A DNA stretch of 64,000 bases. Source: Chryseobacterium sp. LAM-KRS1. GTDB taxonomy: Bacteria; Bacteroidota; Bacteroidia; Flavobacteriales; Weeksellaceae. The notes beneath the pieces were generated by a model. It searched no databases and was not told where the DNA came from. It saw only the letters and a program-made list of their open reading frames with translations. Positions 7,872 to 16,486 of this stretch are shown piece by piece. The translations under genes and the position numbers were made by a program. Positions within the stretch are counted from its first letter, which is position 1, and each line of letters starts with the position of its first letter. The DNA lies in the NCBI RefSeq assembly GCF_013184525.1, contig NZ_JAAOIZ010000001.1:124001-188000 (forward strand), in the 5' to 3' direction.

Positions 7872-10800
7872 AGTGTATCATATCTTCGCTTAGCGGTGAT
7901 TCATCTTCGTCTTTGATCATTTTTTTGCCATCAGACCATTTGGCAAAAATGTAATAGAGGCCAGGAATAATGATGACTCCTAAAATAGTTCCCACGAGCA
8001 TTCCTCCTAATGCAGAAGCTCCAATGGTGTGGTTTCCGATCGCTCCGGCACCTCCTGCAAAAATTAAAGGAACAAGACCTGCAATAAATGCAAAAGAAGT
8101 CATCAGGATCGGACGGAACCTGATCCTTGCACCTTCCACGGCTGCTTCAAATATGGAATCCCCTGACTGTCTCCGCTGTACGGCAAACTCAACGATTAAT
8201 ACCGCATTTTTACCCAGAAGACCGATTACCATGATCAGTCCTACCTGAGCATAGATGTCATTTTCCAGACCCATTGCCTTAAGGAGAAGGAAAGATCCGA
8301 ATACCCCCACAGGAAGCGAAAATAAGACAGCGAATGGAATGACAAAGCTTTCATACTGCGCCGCAAGTACGAGGTATACGAATACAAGAACAACCAGGAA
8401 TACATAGATGGCTTCATTTCCGCGCTGTGCTTCGTCATAAGACAATCCTTCCCAGGCAACTTTGTATCCGTGAGGTAAAGTTTTAATTGCTGTTTCATTA
8501 ATCGCATTAATTGCATCTGCAGTTGTGTACCCGGCAGCCGGTAACCCCCGGATCGCAGCAGAATTATACATGTTGTAGCGGGTAATTTCATTAGGCCCCT
8601 GTGTTTTTTTTAGCGTCATGAATGCTGAATAAGGAACCATTTCATCACGGTCATTTTTTACATAGAGCTTCATGATATCCGAAGGAAGTCTTCTGAATTC
8701 AGGAGAAGATTGTACATATACTTTAAAGAACTGCCCGAATCTGATAAATCCTTGCTCATAGGTACTTCCGATCAGGATATTCAGGTTGTCCATCGCCTTA
8801 CCGATAGAAACTCCTTTCTGCATGGCGGCATTATTATCAAAAACAAGCTCATATTGCGGATAATTGGCTGCAAAAAAGGTGAATACCCCTGTTAATTCCT
8901 TGCGCTTTTTAAGGTTGGCAATAAATTCCTTGTTTACCTTATCGAAATCCTGATAATCTGTGGTTCTGTTCAGATCCAGCAGTCTCATGGAAAATCCTCC
9001 TGAAGATCCAAATCCGGGAACAGCCGGTGGTTCAAAAAACTCAATGGTTGCTCCGAGATCTTTTGATTTTTCTTCAAGTTCTTTCATGATTTCTTTTACA
9101 GAATGGTCACGGGCACTCCAGGTTTTAAGGTTAATCAGACAAGTTCCGGCATTAGAACCACGCCCTTCCGTCATAATTTCGTAACCCGCCAGTGAGGATA
9201 CGGATTCTACACCGTCCACACCCTGACAGATCTTCTGTAATGCTCTGGAAACCTTATTGGTCTGTTCCAATGTAGAACCCGGAGGTGTCTGAATAATGGC
9301 ATAAATCGTTCCCTGGTCTTCATTGGGGATGAAACCTCCCGGAAGTGTTTTATTGATGATAAAAATTCCGGCTGAAAATAAAATCAGGATTCCCCAGGTT
9401 ACCACTTTTCTGTTAACGATTTTTCTCAGAAGCAATGCATACTTACCGGTTACTTTATCAAAACCTTTATTAAATGCATCCAGTGATTTTGTAAAGAGAT
9501 TGGCTTTTTTAGGTTTTCCATGATTGTTTTTCAGCAGCATTGCCGCTAAAACAGGCGTTAATGTAAGGGCAACTACAGCAGAAATCACGATGGAACTCGC
9601 CATTGTAATTGAAAACTGACGATAAAAGGTTCCTACCGGCCCTGTCATAAATGAAATAGGGACAAATACTGCCACCATTACAGCAGTAATTGCGATAATA
9701 GCGCCTGCAATTTCAGCCATTACTTCTTTCACAGCTTTATAAGGTGAAATGTTGCTTTCTTCCATCTTGGCGTGTACAGCCTCAATAACCACAATCGCAT
9801 TATCCACAACGATACCGATAGCAAGAACAAGGGCAAATAAGGTTACCAGATTTATGGATAGGCCAAAAAGCTGGATAACAAAGAACGTTCCTACTAAAGA
9901 GACGGGAACGGCAATGATTGGGATCAATGTTGACCTCCAGTCTCCAAGGAAGATGAAAACTACAATGGCTACAAGAATAAAGGCATCCCTCAATGTGTGG
10001 ACCACCTGTTCGATGGAAGCATCCAGAAACTGGGATACGTCATAGCTGATCTTGTAATCTACCCCTGGTGGGAAGCTACCTTTCATTTCCTCAAGCTTTG
10101 CTTTCACATCTTTTATTACGTCATTCGCGTTACTTCCATAATTCTGCTTCAGGACTATAGAAGCAGAAGGATGTCCGTCGAGATTGGAATAAATATCAAA
10201 GAATTCGCTTCCCAGTTCTACCTTAGCTACGTCTTTAAGCTTAATATTTTCCCCCTCAGCATTGGAACGGACAATAATGTTCTCGTACTCTTCAGGTTTG
10301 TTATATTGTCCTTTATAGGTAAGAACATATTCAAGGGACTGCGCTGCAATTCCTGAGCTCTGACCGATTCTTCCGGGACGCCCGATAATGCTTTGCTCAC
10401 CAATAGCCTTCATTACCTCATCCACAGAAATAGAATAAGCACGCATACGATCGGGATTCAGCCAGATTCGCATTGCATATCTTCGGCTTCCCAGGATCTG
10501 TGATTTTGCGATACCGTGAATACGGTTGATTTCAGGAATGATGTTTACGGTTGCATAGTTGTAAAGGAATTTTTCGTCCATGCTCTTGTTGGTACTGTAT
10601 AAATTGACATACATCAGCATACTGGGCTGAATGGGATTTACTACAACCCCCTCTTTCTGTACAAGTTCAGGTAAAAGGGGCATCACCTGGTCTACTCTCG
10701 TTTTTACAAGAACAACGGCAGCATTGGGATCTGTTCCGGGATCAAAAACAACGTTTACCGTAGCTTCTCCGGCACTGGTCGCATCGGTGGTGATGTAACG

Positions 10801-11025
10801 CATTCCCTGTACTCCATTGATGGCATTTTCAATGGTAATCAATGAGGATTTCACCAGTACATCGGCACTCGCACCCGGATAAGCAATGGATACGGCAACC
10901 GTAGTAGGTGCGATTTTTGGAAATTGTTCGGTAGGAAGCTGTTTAATGGCCAATCCACCGACAAAGAGGATGATGACCGATATTACGATTGCGAATACCG
11001 GCCGGTGTATTACTTTTTTAAACAT
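7864..11025 (-). CDS. RND multidrug efflux permease (HAE1/AcrB family)
   Basis: 1053-aa inner-membrane proton/drug antiporter, full length for AcrB-type pumps. The first transmembrane helix is residues about 10-29, followed by QLPTEQFPKIAPTTVAVSI, the usual porter-domain entry. TM4 reads AIGIVVDNAIVVIEAV: the AcrB Asp407-Asp408 pair is Asp-Asn here, which I believe is common in this branch. TM10 keeps the proton-relay Lys in GLLGKNAVLIVEFA. GGFSMRLLDLN and FGSSGG-type glycine-rich porter loops are present. Middle gene of an adaptor-permease-channel operon; the adaptor stop is 15 nt upstream. Substrates cannot be inferred from sequence. Confidence 0.95.
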   Translation of the reverse strand: MFKKVIHRPVFAIVISVIILFVGGLAIKQLPTEQFPKIAPTTVAVSIAYPGASADVLVKSSLITIENAINGVQGMRYITTDATSAGEATVNVVFDPGTDPNAAVVLVKTRVDQVMPLLPELVQKEGVVVNPIQPSMLMYVNLYSTNKSMDEKFLYNYATVNIIPEINRIHGIAKSQILGSRRYAMRIWLNPDRMRAYSISVDEVMKAIGEQSIIGRPGRIGQSSGIAAQSLEYVLTYKGQYNKPEEYENIIVRSNAEGENIKLKDVAKVELGSEFFDIYSNLDGHPSASIVLKQNYGSNANDVIKDVKAKLEEMKGSFPPGVDYKISYDVSQFLDASIEQVVHTLRDAFILVAIVVFIFLGDWRSTLIPIIAVPVSLVGTFFVIQLFGLSINLVTLFALVLAIGIVVDNAIVVIEAVHAKMEESNISPYKAVKEVMAEIAGAIIAITAVMVAVFVPISFMTGPVGTFYRQFSITMASSIVISAVVALTLTPVLAAMLLKNNHGKPKKANLFTKSLDAFNKGFDKVTGKYALLLRKIVNRKVVTWGILILFSAGIFIINKTLPGGFIPNEDQGTIYAIIQTPPGSTLEQTNKVSRALQKICQGVDGVESVSSLAGYEIMTEGRGSNAGTCLINLKTWSARDHSVKEIMKELEEKSKDLGATIEFFEPPAVPGFGSSGGFSMRLLDLNRTTDYQDFDKVNKEFIANLKKRKELTGVFTFFAANYPQYELVFDNNAAMQKGVSIGKAMDNLNILIGSTYEQGFIRFGQFFKVYVQSSPEFRRLPSDIMKLYVKNDRDEMVPYSAFMTLKKTQGPNEITRYNMYNSAAIRGLPAAGYTTADAINAINETAIKTLPHGYKVAWEGLSYDEAQRGNEAIYVFLVVLVFVYLVLAAQYESFVIPFAVLFSLPVGVFGSFLLLKAMGLENDIYAQVGLIMVIGLLGKNAVLIVEFAVQRRQSGDSIFEAAVEGARIRFRPILMTSFAFIAGLVPLIFAGGAGAIGNHTIGASALGGMLVGTILGVIIIPGLYYIFAKWSDGKKMIKDEDESPLSEDMIHYE

Positions 11026-11040
11026 AATTCTGCTTTTTAA

Positions 11041-12135
11041 TTACTCAGCATAGAGATCCAGGTTCGACATCACTTTTTCAGGCTTCTGATAGCGGGTGGA
11101 AATTTTTTGATTTTCCTGTACCATTCGAAGCCCGTCCAAAAGAATTCTTTCATCTTTTCCAAGTCCTGACGCCACTACATAAATATGTGGTAATTCAGCA
11201 GCAATTTTTATTTCCCGTGCTTTTACTTTGTTGTCTTTGTTGATTACATATACATATTTCTTTTCCAGCTCTTCAAAAGTTGCTTTCTGAGGAATCAGCA
11301 TAGCGTTGGCATAGGGAGCTGTAATCTGTATATTTCCGGTTTCCCCATATCTGAGAAGACCCTTAGGGTTAGAAAAAGTTGCTCTATATGCAATATTTCC
11401 TGTTTCATTATCAAAATCAGACTCGATGGTTTCCACAATACCATCCTGGCTGAATGTTTTTCCATTGGCCATTTTTAAACGGACATGCATAGGATCATTG
11501 TCCTTTCTGTCACTCATCTGATTCAGGTATTCAGCCTCCGGAACATTGAAGTATACCCACATCTTGCTGTTATCCGAAAGTTCTGTGATCAGCTCACCTT
11601 CGTCTACCAGACTTCCTTTCCGAACATGCAGACGGCCTACAATTCCGTTAAAAGGAGCCCTGATCTCGGTAAATTTAAGGTGCGTATTCATTGACGAAAG
11701 CTCAGCCTGGGCTTTTTCATATTTCGCCTTAGCCATTGCCATTTCCTGCGGAGCTACAATATCTTTATCTGAAAGATTTTTAGTGTTCTGGTATTCTATC
11801 TGAGCATATTTTGCTTCTGCCTTTGCCCTGTTAACATCAGATTCATAAAGGTTGGGCATAATTTTAAATAGCAGTTGTCCCTTTTTTACATATTGACCTT
11901 CATCTACATATAAGGTCTGGATATAACCTTTTTCCTGAGCACGGAGTTCTATATGGTTAATGGATCGGATTTGCGCTACATAATCTTTATCGATTAAAGT
12001 ATCTTTCACTAGCGGGCTTGTTACATTGAAAACCGCAGCTTCTGCTTTTTCTTTTTTCTCTGATTGACAGCTTATGCATAGCAAAATAATGCACAGGTTT
12101 ATATACATGAGACTTTTCTTGACCATGATAATCAT
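11041..12135 (-). CDS. RND efflux periplasmic adaptor lipoprotein (AcrA/MFP family)
   Basis: 364-aa membrane-fusion protein that joins the RND pump to the outer-membrane factor. The signal ends in a lipobox CISCQ, so it is a lipoprotein. The split lipoyl/barrel-sandwich domain is visible as GYIQTLYVDEGQYVKKGQLL and, on the other side of the helical hairpin, IRAPFNGIVGRLHVRKGSLV. The beta-barrel domain follows, including YGETGNIQITAPY. Start at ATG 12135 (or 12126) is chosen so that the signal peptide is short and standard; an in-frame ATG at 12186 would add an unlikely basic extension inside the upstream hairpin region. First gene of the efflux operon. Confidence 0.92.
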   Translation of the reverse strand: MIIMVKKSLMYINLCIILLCISCQSEKKEKAEAAVFNVTSPLVKDTLIDKDYVAQIRSINHIELRAQEKGYIQTLYVDEGQYVKKGQLLFKIMPNLYESDVNRAKAEAKYAQIEYQNTKNLSDKDIVAPQEMAMAKAKYEKAQAELSSMNTHLKFTEIRAPFNGIVGRLHVRKGSLVDEGELITELSDNSKMWVYFNVPEAEYLNQMSDRKDNDPMHVRLKMANGKTFSQDGIVETIESDFDNETGNIAYRATFSNPKGLLRYGETGNIQITAPYANAMLIPQKATFEELEKKYVYVINKDNKVKAREIKIAAELPHIYVVASGLGKDERILLDGLRMVQENQKISTRYQKPEKVMSNLDLYAE

Positions 12136-12171
12136 TTTATAGTAAATTTTTTTAATTGAAAAAATAAGTTT

Positions 12172-12190
12172 GCAGGCTCTCAGCATGAGA
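12172..12190 (-). promoter_or_regulatory. Hairpin in the leader of the efflux operon
   Basis: GGTTCTCA and TGAGAGCC pair (one G-U) around a 3-nt loop, 36 nt upstream of the adaptor ATG and 32 nt past the stop of the preceding small gene. It could be a weak terminator for that gene or a leader element; the T tract behind it is interrupted. Confidence 0.35.
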
Positions 12191-12222
12191 ACCTATAAAT
12201 TTTCCGTAAAAATATACTAAGA

Positions 12223-12675
12223 TCACAGCCGGATGACCCTGTACTGGATGTACAGGTCATCATTGAAATATTTTAGATGTTCTGAATTAGCAAGTGAAAC
12301 AGCACTCTGTCTGTTATGGAATATCGTAACGAAATCAGGTTTCAGATGTCCGATGTCAGTCCCTAAACAGATTGGAGGTCCCGTAAAACCGGATGTCTCT
12401 ACATTATCATCGTTTTCATTATCGCTTTCGGAAAGGTTTGCTCTAAGCTTATGATAGGGCAGGTGTGAAACAACATATTGATCATGAAGTTCATGGTCTC
12501 TTAGAAAAGCATAAGAATGTTTTATATTGTTTTCCGAAGAATCATCACTTACGGATTTTGAATTGAAGTTGACATCAAAATCGGGATACTCCGGTATCTG
12601 ACCAGAGTACAAACCTAAAACAGTGAGTAGTGCAAATAAAAAGGTAAACAAATATTGATGAAATCTTCCCCGCAT
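12223..12675 (-). CDS. Small secreted protein of unknown function
   Basis: 150 aa. I do not recognise the family. Residues 1-25 form a signal peptide (FHQYLFTFLFALLTVLGLYSG), and the mature part is acidic and Ser/Asn-rich in the middle (ESDNENDDN around 82-90), with no Cys pair or known motif. The gene is supported by an excellent promoter (TTG, 20 nt, TACCTTTG) only 7 nt before the ATG. It lies upstream of the efflux adaptor on the same strand, 87 nt away, so it could be cotranscribed with the pump. Confidence 0.65.
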   Translation of the reverse strand: MRGRFHQYLFTFLFALLTVLGLYSGQIPEYPDFDVNFNSKSVSDDSSENNIKHSYAFLRDHELHDQYVVSHLPYHKLRANLSESDNENDDNVETSGFTGPPICLGTDIGHLKPDFVTIFHNRQSAVSLANSEHLKYFNDDLYIQYRVIRL

Positions 12676-12682
12676 CCAATGA

Positions 12683-12713
12683 CAAAGGTAACTAAACTTG
12701 AAAATTGAAACAA
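12683..12713 (-). promoter_or_regulatory. Complete Bacteroidota-type promoter for the small secreted protein
   Basis: On the minus strand: TTG (12713-12711), a 20-nt spacer, and TACCTTTG (12690-12683). The ATG is 7 nt downstream of the box, so the transcript has almost no leader. Confidence 0.7.
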
Positions 12714-12799
12714 AACGTGGGGATTAAAAATGTGTTAAAAAAATGATAAAAATGTAAAATATAATTACAATAAATGCCTGATTGCAAGTTCTTGATGAG

Positions 12800-13076
12800 A
12801 ATGTATCCAAAAAAAAGGGAAGATTGAAGGGGATAAGGTGGTGAGAAACTGAAAAATTGAGTTTCGCATGAGGAGTTAAGCGTTAAATTTTTGGTGATAA
12901 ACCCTCGTTTGGAATTTCTGCTGTTCCAAATTAAAGAGGGTAGTCGACCATTCCTTAAATTTAGCGGTTTAAGGAGGCAAAGATTTTGTGAATAAAAATT
13001 CTCTGAAAAGCCTTTCCTAAAAAGAAAAATTGACTTTCAAAAAGATAAAATCTTTTAGAAAATCAACGTTTTTTTT
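12800..13076 (+). ncRNA. Candidate structured non-coding RNA ending in a terminator
   Basis: No protein-coding frame of useful length exists here on either strand, yet the plus strand is strongly structured. GAAACT/AGTTTC closes a hairpin at about 12845-12865. ACCCTC (12900-12905) pairs with GAGGGT and encloses a TTTGGAA/TTCCAAA hairpin. CCTTAAA/TTTAAGG (about 12953-12974) forms another hairpin, and AGGC may pair with GCCT further on. The region ends in a strong intrinsic terminator. It does not show the signature sequences of tmRNA, RNase P RNA or SRP RNA. A flavobacterial 6S-like RNA or an unknown RNA is possible. The 5' end is a guess. Confidence 0.45.
13030..13076 (+). terminator. Strong terminator closing the candidate ncRNA
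   Basis: A 17-bp stem with two mismatches (13030-13046 against 13050-13066) followed by CG and eight T. No plus-strand gene lies upstream for more than 6 kb, so the terminator needs a transcript of its own. Confidence 0.8.
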
Positions 13077-13247
13077 GTATTCTTTTCGGAGCTGTTTTTA
13101 CTCTTATTTTAAATCTTTTTTGGGATTTAGTGTTTTTACGCATATTTGTGACTATTTCATACTTAAATGTACTGATTTTTCCGATTAAAACAAATATTTT
13201 TGTTATAAATTAAAAATTAATTTTACGTAACCTTATAAGACATATCT

Positions 13248-13925
13248 GTGAAAAAATTACTTATTATCGTTTTAAAAGCTTTAGGAATCATCCTCGGGAT
13301 CGTTGCTCTTTATGTTGTTCTTGCCCTGTTAGTCCCGTTTATCGGGGTTTCAGCGAAGGATGACGGTGAAAAGAAAGAGATTCCAATTTATATTTATACC
13401 AATGGAGTACACACGGATATTGTAATGCAGGTAAAAAACGATCTGCAGGACTGGAGTACAAAAGTTCCTTTCTCCAATACCACTTCAAAGAGAACTGATT
13501 ATCAATATATAGGAATCGGATGGGGAGATAAAGGTTTCTACCTGGACACTCCGACATGGGCTGATTTAAAATTTTCAACAGCTTTCAAAGCTGCTTTCTG
13601 GTTAAGTGAATCTGCAATGCACTGTACTTATTATAGTACGATGAAAGAAGGAGAAGACTGTAAAATGATTATGATCAGCAGGTCCCAGTATAAAAAATTA
13701 GTTGAATTCGTAGAAGCCAAATTCGATAGAGATAAGAATGGTAATTTTATTCTCATCCCGACAAATGCTGTGTATGCTGATAATGATGCCTTTTATGATG
13801 CTAAGGGAAGCTACAATTTCACGTATACCTGTAACACCTGGACAAATGATGCCCTAAAAGCTGCGGGACAAAAAGCAGCCCTGTGGACGGCTACAGATTT
13901 TGGAATATTCAGGCATTATAAATAA
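13248..13925 (+). CDS. DUF2459 / TIGR02117-type membrane-anchored protein
   Basis: 225 aa. One N-terminal transmembrane segment (residues about 5-31) is followed by a periplasmic domain with the family signature YTNGVHTDIVM and GIGWGDKGFYLDTPTW, then CNTWTNDALKAAGQ near the end, with a conserved Cys in an NlpC/P60-like position. The family was noted near urease genes in other bacteria, but no urease is present here and its function is unknown. The start is GTG 13248, directly before the basic MKKLL signal anchor. A 152-aa gene follows after 33 nt, probably in the same transcript. Confidence 0.8.
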   Translation: MKKLLIIVLKALGIILGIVALYVVLALLVPFIGVSAKDDGEKKEIPIYIYTNGVHTDIVMQVKNDLQDWSTKVPFSNTTSKRTDYQYIGIGWGDKGFYLDTPTWADLKFSTAFKAAFWLSESAMHCTYYSTMKEGEDCKMIMISRSQYKKLVEFVEAKFDRDKNGNFILIPTNAVYADNDAFYDAKGSYNFTYTCNTWTNDALKAAGQKAALWTATDFGIFRHYK

Positions 13926-13958
13926 TTTTTAGTCAGAAAAAATATAATCCCTTAACTG

Positions 13959-14417
13959 ATGATAACTGAAATTGAACAACAGACCCTGGACATTGATTGG
14001 TTTCTCACGGATGGTAAATACATTGGATTTATGGCTTCTGCAGGAGGAAAGTTACCTGATTCTGTAGCTAAATCAGCAGAAAATCATAAGAAATTAGTAC
14101 ATTATTTCAGGAATTTGCCTGTAGTATCAGATTTTACAATTAATCCCGAATTAAACTCGGTCTTAATTGAAATATATCGTAGTAAAGCAGATGAAAGATA
14201 TCTTGAAGATTACATTTCAATGGCAAAAAAAGGTTTGTATTCATTTGATAAAAATAACTTTAATCATTTTCTTGATGGTAACTACCACCTGGTAGCGAGC
14301 CCTGTAAATCCTCTAACATTAGAAGATTTACCTGTGGATATATCGGAGATCCTTATAGAGACCCAATTTCAGGATAAAATAAACCAAATGCTGAAAATGG
14401 ACATCTCAAGTTTATAA
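13959..14417 (+). CDS. Conserved hypothetical protein, cytosolic
   Basis: 152 aa, not recognised. It begins MITEIEQQTLDIDWFL and shows alternating hydrophobic and acidic segments with no signal peptide, membrane helix or Cys. FMASAGGKLPDSVAKS and NYHLVASPVNPLTLEDLP suggest a folded domain. It lies 33 nt behind the DUF2459 gene on the same strand. It converges with the metallo-beta-lactamase-fold gene. Confidence 0.6.
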   Translation: MITEIEQQTLDIDWFLTDGKYIGFMASAGGKLPDSVAKSAENHKKLVHYFRNLPVVSDFTINPELNSVLIEIYRSKADERYLEDYISMAKKGLYSFDKNNFNHFLDGNYHLVASPVNPLTLEDLPVDISEILIETQFQDKINQMLKMDISSL

Positions 14418-14452
14418 AATTGGAATTTTCCAAAATTAACTTTTCAGATGCC

Positions 14453-15583
14453 TCATTGAACATTTTTCCACCATTCGTTAAACTTCTGATCTGTTTTGTC
14501 TAAATGAACTAATTCACCAATCATAGGGGTTGCTAATCGATAAGTTTGGTTCTTTGAAAGAGCAGTGATTTTTTCCAAAGGTTCTTTCCAGGGATGGTTG
14601 GCCAGGGTGAATTTAGAATTATGCACGGGTAATAAATTTTGGGCACCCAGCTCTTTTGTTCCCAAAGCAACTTCTTCCGGAAGCTCATGTACCGATTGCC
14701 ATGCTTTATTATATTGCCCGCATTCCATAATGGCCCAATCAATTTTTCCGTATTTTGAACCTATAGATTTAAATCTATCATCACGACCTCCGTCTCCGCT
14801 GTAGTACACTTTCATAGAAGGTGTCTGAATCAGGAAAGAAAGCCATAATGCCTGTCCGCTTCTGAATCCTCTTCCGGAATCATGATGTGTAGATTCCGTA
14901 AATATGGTAAATTCTGGCTTTACGTTTACGGATTCGTACCAGTCTTTTTCTATAATCTGATCGGGTGTATATCCCCAGCGTTCAAAATGAGCTCCGTTCC
15001 CTAAACCACAGACTACATGTTTTGTCTTTTTTTGCAGTTCTTTTATGGTTTCGTAATCCAGATGATCATAATGATCATGCGATAAAAGTAGGTAGTCGAT
15101 TTCAGGCAGGTCTGCTACCGTATAAATATCACTTCCTTTATAAGCCGTAACACTTCCAGGGATAGGGGAGGCTTTTCCACTGAATACAGGATCAACAAGG
15201 ATCTTTACGCCATCGAGCTGAAGAAAAAATGAAGAATGCCCAAACCATACATACGCGTTATCATGAATATTCAGTGCTTTTAAATTGGTCTTTATGGATG
15301 GTAGCGAATCTACTGGGCTACGGTGTGGAAATTTTGTAAACAGGGTTTCGTACAATACACCCGGCATCGAATAGCCTTTAGTAAGTGTCGGCCTCTCCAC
15401 AATATTCCTGAATCTGCCATCTTTATAATGGGAAGAAGCTTTTATCAGTTCAAGACGTTTACCCTCCGGCAGGGCTCCGAATTCCTCCCGCCTCATATAG
15501 AAAAAGGTAACGATACCAAGAACAGTGATAATGAGGACCAGCAGGATCAATATTTTCCGGAATACTTTTACAATTCTTTTCAA
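14453..15583 (-). CDS. Membrane-anchored metallo-beta-lactamase-fold hydrolase (NAPE-PLD/UlaG-like)
   Basis: 376 aa. Residues 9-28 are a transmembrane anchor; the rest is an MBL-fold domain of the NAPE-PLD-like group. WFGHSSFFLQLDGVKILVDP (113-132) opens the fold and HDHYDH (169-174) is the dinuclear metal site. YSGDGGRDDRF and GQYN...HELPEE carry the later metal ligands, and LPVHNSKF holds the last His. Such proteins hydrolyse phosphodiesters or lipids or are uncharacterised. The start is TTG 15583, because the next Met (residue 30) would remove the anchor. Confidence 0.82.
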   Translation of the reverse strand: MKRIVKVFRKILILLVLIITVLGIVTFFYMRREEFGALPEGKRLELIKASSHYKDGRFRNIVERPTLTKGYSMPGVLYETLFTKFPHRSPVDSLPSIKTNLKALNIHDNAYVWFGHSSFFLQLDGVKILVDPVFSGKASPIPGSVTAYKGSDIYTVADLPEIDYLLLSHDHYDHLDYETIKELQKKTKHVVCGLGNGAHFERWGYTPDQIIEKDWYESVNVKPEFTIFTESTHHDSGRGFRSGQALWLSFLIQTPSMKVYYSGDGGRDDRFKSIGSKYGKIDWAIMECGQYNKAWQSVHELPEEVALGTKELGAQNLLPVHNSKFTLANHPWKEPLEKITALSKNQTYRLATPMIGELVHLDKTDQKFNEWWKNVQ

Positions 15584-15757
15584 TGTGATTGATTTTTTAC
15601 TTCAAAATGTTTTTAGATGTCCAGATCACCCGGAACATCAGTGATGTGTTTTTATTACATAAAGATAATACTTCCCAATAAAGTAATGATGGGTTTATTA
15701 TTTATAGGACGATCGACTTTGGATTATACTTTATCTGGATTTATTTGAAATAAAAAA

Positions 15758-15777
15758 AAGACCCCAAATGGGGCCTT
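15758..15777 (-). terminator. Terminator of the cold-shock operon
   Basis: AAG-CCCC / GGGG-CTT stem with one mismatch and an AAAT loop. On the minus strand it is followed by eight T. It lies 43 nt after the stop of the cspA-type gene. Confidence 0.8.
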
Positions 15778-15819
15778 CTGTGTGATTTGATATTATCTTA
15801 TCGGAAAATATCTGGAAAA

Positions 15820-16014
15820 CTATGCAAGTTTTACGTTTACTGCGTTTAATCCTTTTTCACTTTTTTGTACTTCAAAAGTTACTTTATCGTTTTCACGAAT
15901 AATTCTTGTGCTTAACCCTGAAGCGTGTACAAAGATATCCTGTCCTCCGTCTGCTGGAGAAATAAATCCGAAACCTTTTGTTTCGTTAAAAAATTTTACT
16001 GTGCCTTCTTGCAT
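15820..16014 (-). CDS. CspA-family cold-shock protein
   Basis: 64-aa single cold-shock domain. RNP1 is KGFGFI (around 13-18) and RNP2 is DIFVHAS (around 26-32), with the full set of aromatic nucleic-acid contacts. It binds single-stranded RNA and prevents secondary structure. It is last in a minus-strand gene run that also holds a second CSD protein and a DEAD-box protein, 31 nt behind the former. The operon ends at the hairpin at 15758-15777. Confidence 0.95.
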   Translation of the reverse strand: MQEGTVKFFNETKGFGFISPADGGQDIFVHASGLSTRIIRENDKVTFEVQKSEKGLNAVNVKLA

Positions 16015-16045
16015 TGTAATTGTTATTAAAAATTGTTGTTATTTA

Positions 16046-16474
16046 TTATTTGATCAGTTGAATATCAATAGCAGAAAATCCTTTCGGAGATCTCTCTTTT
16101 TCAAATGATACTTTATTTCCTTTCTTTACGGGTTCCGCACAGTTGTTGGAATGGAAAAATACATTTTCCTTTGTTTTATCTTCTGTAATAAAACCATAAC
16201 CTTTTTCACTGAAAAAAGTAATAATTCCTGATTTACGGATTTCCTCTTCAGGAATAGGAGCAGCTCCCAGCTGAATATCATCAAGGTTGATTTCTTGTGT
16301 CTCTTCAGGTGGAGTAGAAGTAAGTCTTCCGTATGAATCCACATACGTTAGCATTTCATCAAGTCCCTTTCCTTTATTGTTATTAGTTTTTCGTTCTTCA
16401 CGGCGTAAAGCCTTTTCTTTTTGTTTTTGAATTTTTTTCTTGAAATTTTCTTTTTTAGAGAAAGAATCTGCCAT
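16046..16474 (-). CDS. Cold-shock-domain protein with charged N-terminal extension
   Basis: 142 aa. The N-terminal 30 residues are almost entirely Lys/Arg/Glu (FKKKIQKQKEKALRREERK), suited to RNA binding. A linker of about 45 residues follows, and the C-terminal 63 residues form a cold-shock domain with RNP1 GYGFIT and RNP2 NVFFHSN. The pattern matches flavobacterial CSD proteins with a basic head. It begins 12 nt after the DEAD-box gene stop and precedes the CspA gene by 31 nt, so all are likely cotranscribed. Confidence 0.9.
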   Translation of the reverse strand: MADSFSKKENFKKKIQKQKEKALRREERKTNNNKGKGLDEMLTYVDSYGRLTSTPPEETQEINLDDIQLGAAPIPEEEIRKSGIITFFSEKGYGFITEDKTKENVFFHSNNCAEPVKKGNKVSFEKERSPKGFSAIDIQLIK

Positions 16475-16486
16475 AAATTAATTTTA

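Noticed and set aside
12233..12454. Plus-strand frame opposite the small secreted protein
   Set aside because: Antisense to a gene with an excellent promoter and signal peptide.
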